A stretch of DNA of 10,037 nucleotides from Gammaproteobacteria bacterium (GTDB lineage Bacteria > Pseudomonadota > Gammaproteobacteria > Steroidobacterales > SZUA-146). Of the stretch, positions 7,462 through 10,037 are shown one piece after another (position 1 is the stretch's first letter; each line of letters opens with the position of its first letter). The notes beneath the pieces are model-generated. The model saw only the letters and a program-made list of their open reading frames with translations, was not told the origin of the DNA and searched no databases. The translations under genes were made by a program, and so were the position numbers. The DNA lies in the NCBI GenBank assembly GCA_003228965.1, contig QIGP01000406.1, positions 1-10,037 on the forward strand. The letters are read 5' to 3'.

Positions 7462-8686
7462 ACGTAGCGAGAGAAATTTGATTGTCGGTCTCGATATTGG
7501 CACATCAAAAGTCGTCGCAATTGTCGGCGAGATCAACGAAGAAGGTGAAATCGAAGTCATTGGCATCGGTACTAATCCTTCGCGTGGTTTGAAAAAAGGC
7601 GTGGTTGTTAACATTGAGTCTACCGTGCACTCCATTCAGCGTGCTGTCGAAGAAGCAGAGTTAATGGCCGACTGTGAAGTGCATTCTGTGTACGCCGGAA
7701 TTGCCGGCTCGCACGTGCGTAGCCTTAACTCACACGGCATTGTCGCTATTCGTGAAAAAGAAGTAACTGCTTCCGACGTTGAGCGCGCGATTGACTCGGC
7801 TCGTGCCGTAGCCATTCCCGCCGACCAGAAAACGTTACACGTGCTCCCGCAGGAGTTCGTGATTGACGGTCAGGAAGGTATTAAAGAGCCGATTGGTATG
7901 CACGGTGTGCGTCTTGAAGCCAAAGTGCATATGGTTACGGGAGCTGCGAGCGCAGCTCAAAACATCGTTAAGTGCGTGCAGCGCTGCGGCCTCGAAGTTG
8001 ACGATGTCGTGCTCGAGCAGCTCGCGTCCAGTTACTCGGTATTAACTGAAGATGAAAAAGAACTGGGCGTGTGCCTGGTTGATATTGGCGGTGGTACTAC
8101 GGACATCGCAGTGTTTGCAGGTGGCGCCATCCAGCACACCGCGGTTATTCCCATTGCCGGTGACCAGGTGACGAATGACATCGCCGTTTCCATGCGTACG
8201 CCAACGCAGTACGCCGAAGAAATTAAAATCCGGTACGCCTGTGCGCTGTCGCAGCTTGCGAATCCGGACGAAACTATTGAAGTGCCAAGTGTTGGCGATC
8301 GTCCGCCACGGCGTTTAGCGAGGCAAACTCTTGCCGAAATTGTCGAGCCTCGTTATGAAGAATTGTTCAGTCTTATCAGCGACGAACTGCGCCGTTCCGG
8401 GTTCGAACCCATGATCGCCGCCGGCATCGTGATAACAGGCGGTACGTCAAAAATGGAAGGCGCGGTGGAGCTTGCAGAGGAGGTGTTTCACATGCCGGTG
8501 CGACTCGGCGTACCGCAACACGTATTTGGATTGGCAGATGTTGTGCGTAATCCCATCCACGCCACGGGCGTGGGCTTACTGCTTTATGGACGCGACAACT
8601 TGTCGCAGCGCGGTGCCGACGGAGGATCGGTCGGACTTAAAGACGTTTGGGGGCGCATGAAATTCTGGTTCAAAGGCAACTTTTGA
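7454..8686 (+). CDS. ftsA: Cell division protein FtsA
   Basis: Actin-fold ATP-binding protein that tethers FtsZ to the inner membrane and recruits later divisome proteins. It has 410 residues (E. coli 420). Phosphate-1 loop GLDIGTSK is at 12-19, phosphate-2 loop DIGGGTTD at 210-217 and the adenosine motif ITGGTSKMEG at 327-336. Between about 85 and 165 lies the 1C domain typical of FtsA in place of actin subdomain 1B. The last 15 residues, KDVWGRMKFWFKGNF, form the amphipathic membrane-targeting helix, like the E. coli end WIKRLNSWLRKEF. ATG 7454 is chosen because translation begins with MPKRSERNLIVGLDIG, as in homologues, and GGGG at 7441-7444 precedes it. The longer frame from 7397 reads back into ftsQ and adds unrelated sequence. 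The TGA stop falls within the first unit of the GATTTTA repeat. Confidence 0.98.
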   Translation: MPKRSERNLIVGLDIGTSKVVAIVGEINEEGEIEVIGIGTNPSRGLKKGVVVNIESTVHSIQRAVEEAELMADCEVHSVYAGIAGSHVRSLNSHGIVAIREKEVTASDVERAIDSARAVAIPADQKTLHVLPQEFVIDGQEGIKEPIGMHGVRLEAKVHMVTGAASAAQNIVKCVQRCGLEVDDVVLEQLASSYSVLTEDEKELGVCLVDIGGGTTDIAVFAGGAIQHTAVIPIAGDQVTNDIAVSMRTPTQYAEEIKIRYACALSQLANPDETIEVPSVGDRPPRRLARQTLAEIVEPRYEELFSLISDELRRSGFEPMIAAGIVITGGTSKMEGAVELAEEVFHMPVRLGVPQHVFGLADVVRNPIHATGVGLLLYGRDNLSQRGADGGSVGLKDVWGRMKFWFKGNF

Positions 8687-8706
8687 TTTTAGATTTTAGA
8701 TTTTTA
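8685..8706 (+). repeat. Three tandem GATTTTA units at the ftsA stop
   Basis: GATTTTA occurs at 8685-8691 and 8692-8698, and GATTTTTA (one extra T) at 8699-8706. The GA of the first unit belongs to the ftsA TGA stop. The tract makes the start of the ftsA-ftsZ gap very AT-rich. It may be slipped-strand expansion or an AT-rich upstream element for an ftsZ promoter; neither can be shown from one sequence. Confidence 0.8.
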
Positions 8707-8732
8707 CAAGTTTTTAGACTCATTGTTAAACA
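8703..8732 (+). promoter_or_regulatory. Possible ftsZ promoter (weak match)
   Basis: TTTACA (8703-8708, five of six to the sigma70 -35 TTGACA) is followed after 18 bases by TAAACA (8727-8732), which is preceded by TGT as in extended -10 promoters. The -10 match itself is poor. The alternative pair TTGTTA (8723-8728) and TAGGTA (8746-8751), with 17 bases between, is no better. The idea rests mainly on this being the only gap in the cluster and on its AT content. In E. coli ftsZ has several promoters, but those lie inside ddlB, ftsQ and ftsA. Confidence 0.25.
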
Positions 8733-8765
8733 CACTTTTCGCATTTAGGTACACAGGAACTCAAC

Positions 8766-8771
8766 AGGGGA
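8766..8771 (+). promoter_or_regulatory. Shine-Dalgarno site that sets the ftsZ start
   Basis: AGGGGA ends 5 bases before ATG 8777. It rules in favour of MFELLDNHS as the N-terminus and against the longer in-frame ATG at 8723, whose extra 18 residues have no counterpart in FtsZ. Confidence 0.7.
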
Positions 8772-8776
8772 TAATC

Positions 8777-9925
8777 ATGTTTGAATTATTGGACAACCAC
8801 AGCACGAATGCTGTCATCAAAGTCATCGGTATCGGTGGTGGTGGTGGCAACGCCGTTGCGCATATGGTGCAGTCTGGCATAGACGGCGTAGAATTTATTT
8901 GTGCCAACACGGACGCACAGGCACTCAAAAACTCCAAAGTAAAAACGGCGCTTCAAATCGGTTGTGACATCACCAAAGGGCTTGGCGCGGGTGCCAATCC
9001 TGATACTGGTCGTCAGGCTGCATTGGAAGACCGCGACCGCATTATGGAAGTGATAGAAGGCAGCGACATGCTCTTTATTACGGCGGGCATGGGTGGTGGT
9101 ACTGGTACAGGCGCTGCACCCGTCGTGGCTCAGATTGCCAAGGAAATGGGCGTCCTCACGGTAGCCGTAGTCACCAAGCCTTTCGAAATGGAAGGTAAGA
9201 AGCGCAGCATGATGGCCGACCAGGGCATCGCCGAGCTTGGCAAGTACTGCGATTCACTCATTACAATACCGAACGAAAAACTGCTGTCGGTGCTGGGTGC
9301 TGATACCACGTTGCTCGACGCGTTTCGCTCGGCTAACGAAGTACTCCAGGGTGCGGTACAGGGGATTGCCGAGCTGATTACCTGTCCAGGTCTGATTAAC
9401 GTCGATTTCGCGGACGTGCGCACTGTGATGTCCGAAATGGGCATGGCAATGATGGGTTCAGGCGTAGCAGAAGGTAAGGATCGAGCGCGTGAAGCGGCCG
9501 AAGCGGCGGTATCAAGTCCGTTGCTGGAAGACATTAATCTGTCCGGTGCCAACGGTATATTGGTTAACGTAACCGCAGGCACTGATTTGTCGATTGGCGA
9601 ATTCCAGGAAGTCGGCTCTACAGTTAAAGAGTTTGCCTCTGAAGACGCCACGGTCGTCATTGGTACCGTGATTGATCCTGAGATGGGCGATTCCATTCGA
9701 GTTACCGTGGTGGCTACAGGTCTTGGCGCTCCGGCTATAAATACAGAAGTGCCCAGCATGAAAGTCGTAGCACCACGAACGGCTGCCGGTGAGCCTAATT
9801 ATCGCGTGCTGGATCGACCCGCTCACGAGCGTCGTCGTGCGGCCATTGGAGAAAGCCCGGTAGCGCTGCCTGATCAAGAGGATCTTCTTGATATTCCAGC
9901 ATTTTTACGCCGCCAAGCGGACTAG
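8777..9925 (+). CDS. ftsZ: Cell division protein FtsZ
   Basis: Tubulin-like GTPase that polymerises into the cytoplasmic Z-ring and organises division. It has 382 residues (E. coli 383). The GTP-binding domain shows VIGIGGGGGNAV (16-27), NTDAQAL (44-50) and the tubulin signature GGGTGTGAAP (106-115). The T7 synergy loop NVDFADV (208-214) holds catalytic Asp210 and Asp213. A variable linker of roughly 45-50 residues follows position 320. The protein ends with LLDIPAFLRRQAD (370-382), the conserved tail bound by FtsA and ZipA in E. coli, which proves the reading frame is complete. ATG 8777 follows AGGGGA at 5 bases. It is the only gene here separated from its upstream neighbour by a real gap (90 bases). 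Cysteines occur at 42, 63, 158 and 203, whereas E. coli FtsZ has none. The stop is TAG. Confidence 0.99.
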   Translation: MFELLDNHSTNAVIKVIGIGGGGGNAVAHMVQSGIDGVEFICANTDAQALKNSKVKTALQIGCDITKGLGAGANPDTGRQAALEDRDRIMEVIEGSDMLFITAGMGGGTGTGAAPVVAQIAKEMGVLTVAVVTKPFEMEGKKRSMMADQGIAELGKYCDSLITIPNEKLLSVLGADTTLLDAFRSANEVLQGAVQGIAELITCPGLINVDFADVRTVMSEMGMAMMGSGVAEGKDRAREAAEAAVSSPLLEDINLSGANGILVNVTAGTDLSIGEFQEVGSTVKEFASEDATVVIGTVIDPEMGDSIRVTVVATGLGAPAINTEVPSMKVVAPRTAAGEPNYRVLDRPAHERRRAAIGESPVALPDQEDLLDIPAFLRRQAD

Positions 9926-9937
9926 TACGGACTGGTA
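9918..9937 (+). repeat. 10-base tandem duplication across the ftsZ stop
   Basis: CGGACTAGTA (9918-9927) is followed directly by CGGACTGGTA (9928-9937), with one mismatch. The first copy contains the TAG stop (9923-9925). The mismatch removes a TAG from the second copy, which is in a different frame in any case. It looks like a local duplication at the end of the gene. Confidence 0.6.
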
Positions 9938-9944
9938 CGACAGA

Positions 9945-9966
9945 ATGTCGTGCTTGTTAGCGACAT
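9945..9966 (+). other. Small inverted repeat after ftsZ
   Basis: ATGTCG (9945-9950) and CGACAT (9961-9966) are exact complements around a 10-base loop. This could form a weak hairpin 19 bases after the ftsZ stop. It has no T-run after it, so it is not an intrinsic terminator by itself. It may protect the mRNA 3' end or be chance. Confidence 0.3.
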
Positions 9967-9975
9967 GTAAGTGAC

Positions 9976-9996
9976 GCCTGTGAGATAGCTACAGGC
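9976..9996 (+). other. Second inverted repeat after ftsZ, possible weak terminator
   Basis: GCCTGT (9976-9981) and ACAGGC (9991-9996) can pair as a 6-base stem around 9 bases. The nearest T-run, TTTTT at 10010-10014, starts 13 bases after the stem, too far for a classical rho-independent terminator. It may instead be an mRNA structure in the leader of the next gene, expected to be lpxC, which lies outside the window. Confidence 0.3.
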
Positions 9997-10037
9997 CGTT
10001 CGCTTGCGCTTTTTATAACGGTTGTGTAATGTTCCGC

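Noticed and set aside
7697..7711. GCCGG/CCGGC inverted repeat in ftsA around AATTG
   Set aside because: Only five pairs inside conserved codons (AGIAGS region); expected by chance in a coding region with this base content.
8723..8776. Upstream start for ftsZ giving 18 extra residues
   Set aside because: FtsZ normally begins MFE; the ribosome binding site at 8766-8771 serves ATG 8777, and the extension lies in the AT-rich leader.
9130..9759. 209-codon open frame on the - strand inside ftsZ
   Set aside because: Fully antisense to a highly conserved gene; its protein is Ser/Thr/Pro-rich low complexity with no recognisable domain, a typical shadow of biased codon use.
1..10037. Mobile elements, CRISPR arrays, tRNA or rRNA genes, toxin-antitoxin or defence genes
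   Set aside because: The window is filled with overlapping core dcw genes in canonical order; I see no transposase, spacer-repeat array, cloverleaf or foreign-looking segment.

Overview
The window is a stretch of the dcw (division and cell wall) cluster of a gammaproteobacterium, with every gene on the + strand: 'murD-ftsW-murG-murC-murB-ddl-ftsQ-ftsA-ftsZ. It opens inside murD and closes about 110 bases after ftsZ, where lpxC would be expected but is not reached. The gammaproteobacterial assignment rests on gene order, the E. coli-like FtsA and FtsZ (382 residues, ending in the LDIPAFLRRQAD tail) and close MurD, FtsW and Ddl matches from memory. Two features differ from E. coli: murB sits between murC and ddl, and MurB is the short form. 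Both suggest a lineage outside the Enterobacterales. I cannot name a genus.

Layout: bases 2-5667 hold murD, ftsW, murG, murC and murB, and every junction from murD through the start of ddl is a 4-base ATGA overlap. The ddl/ftsQ overlap is 11 bases and the ftsQ/ftsA overlap is 8 bases. No untranslated base occurs until ftsA ends at 8686. The only internal gap is 90 AT-rich bases (8687-8776) before ftsZ. It carries a 7-base tandem repeat, weak promoter-like elements and a strong ribosome binding site. After ftsZ (ends 9925) come a 10-base tandem repeat across the stop codon and two small inverted repeats.

The genes form one pathway. MurB and MurC complete and load UDP-MurNAc, MurD adds D-Glu, Ddl makes the D-Ala-D-Ala used by MurF, MurG makes lipid II, and FtsW polymerises it at the septum. 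FtsQ links the membrane divisome, FtsA tethers FtsZ to the membrane, and FtsZ forms the ring. Key catalytic residues are present in all genes and I see no frameshift or broken gene.

I found no mobile element, CRISPR array, tRNA, rRNA or hidden novel system. The points worth a second look are small: the very basic FtsW C-terminal tail, the repeats at the ftsA and ftsZ stop codons, the four-cysteine FtsZ, the unbroken ATGA chain, and short inverted repeats.
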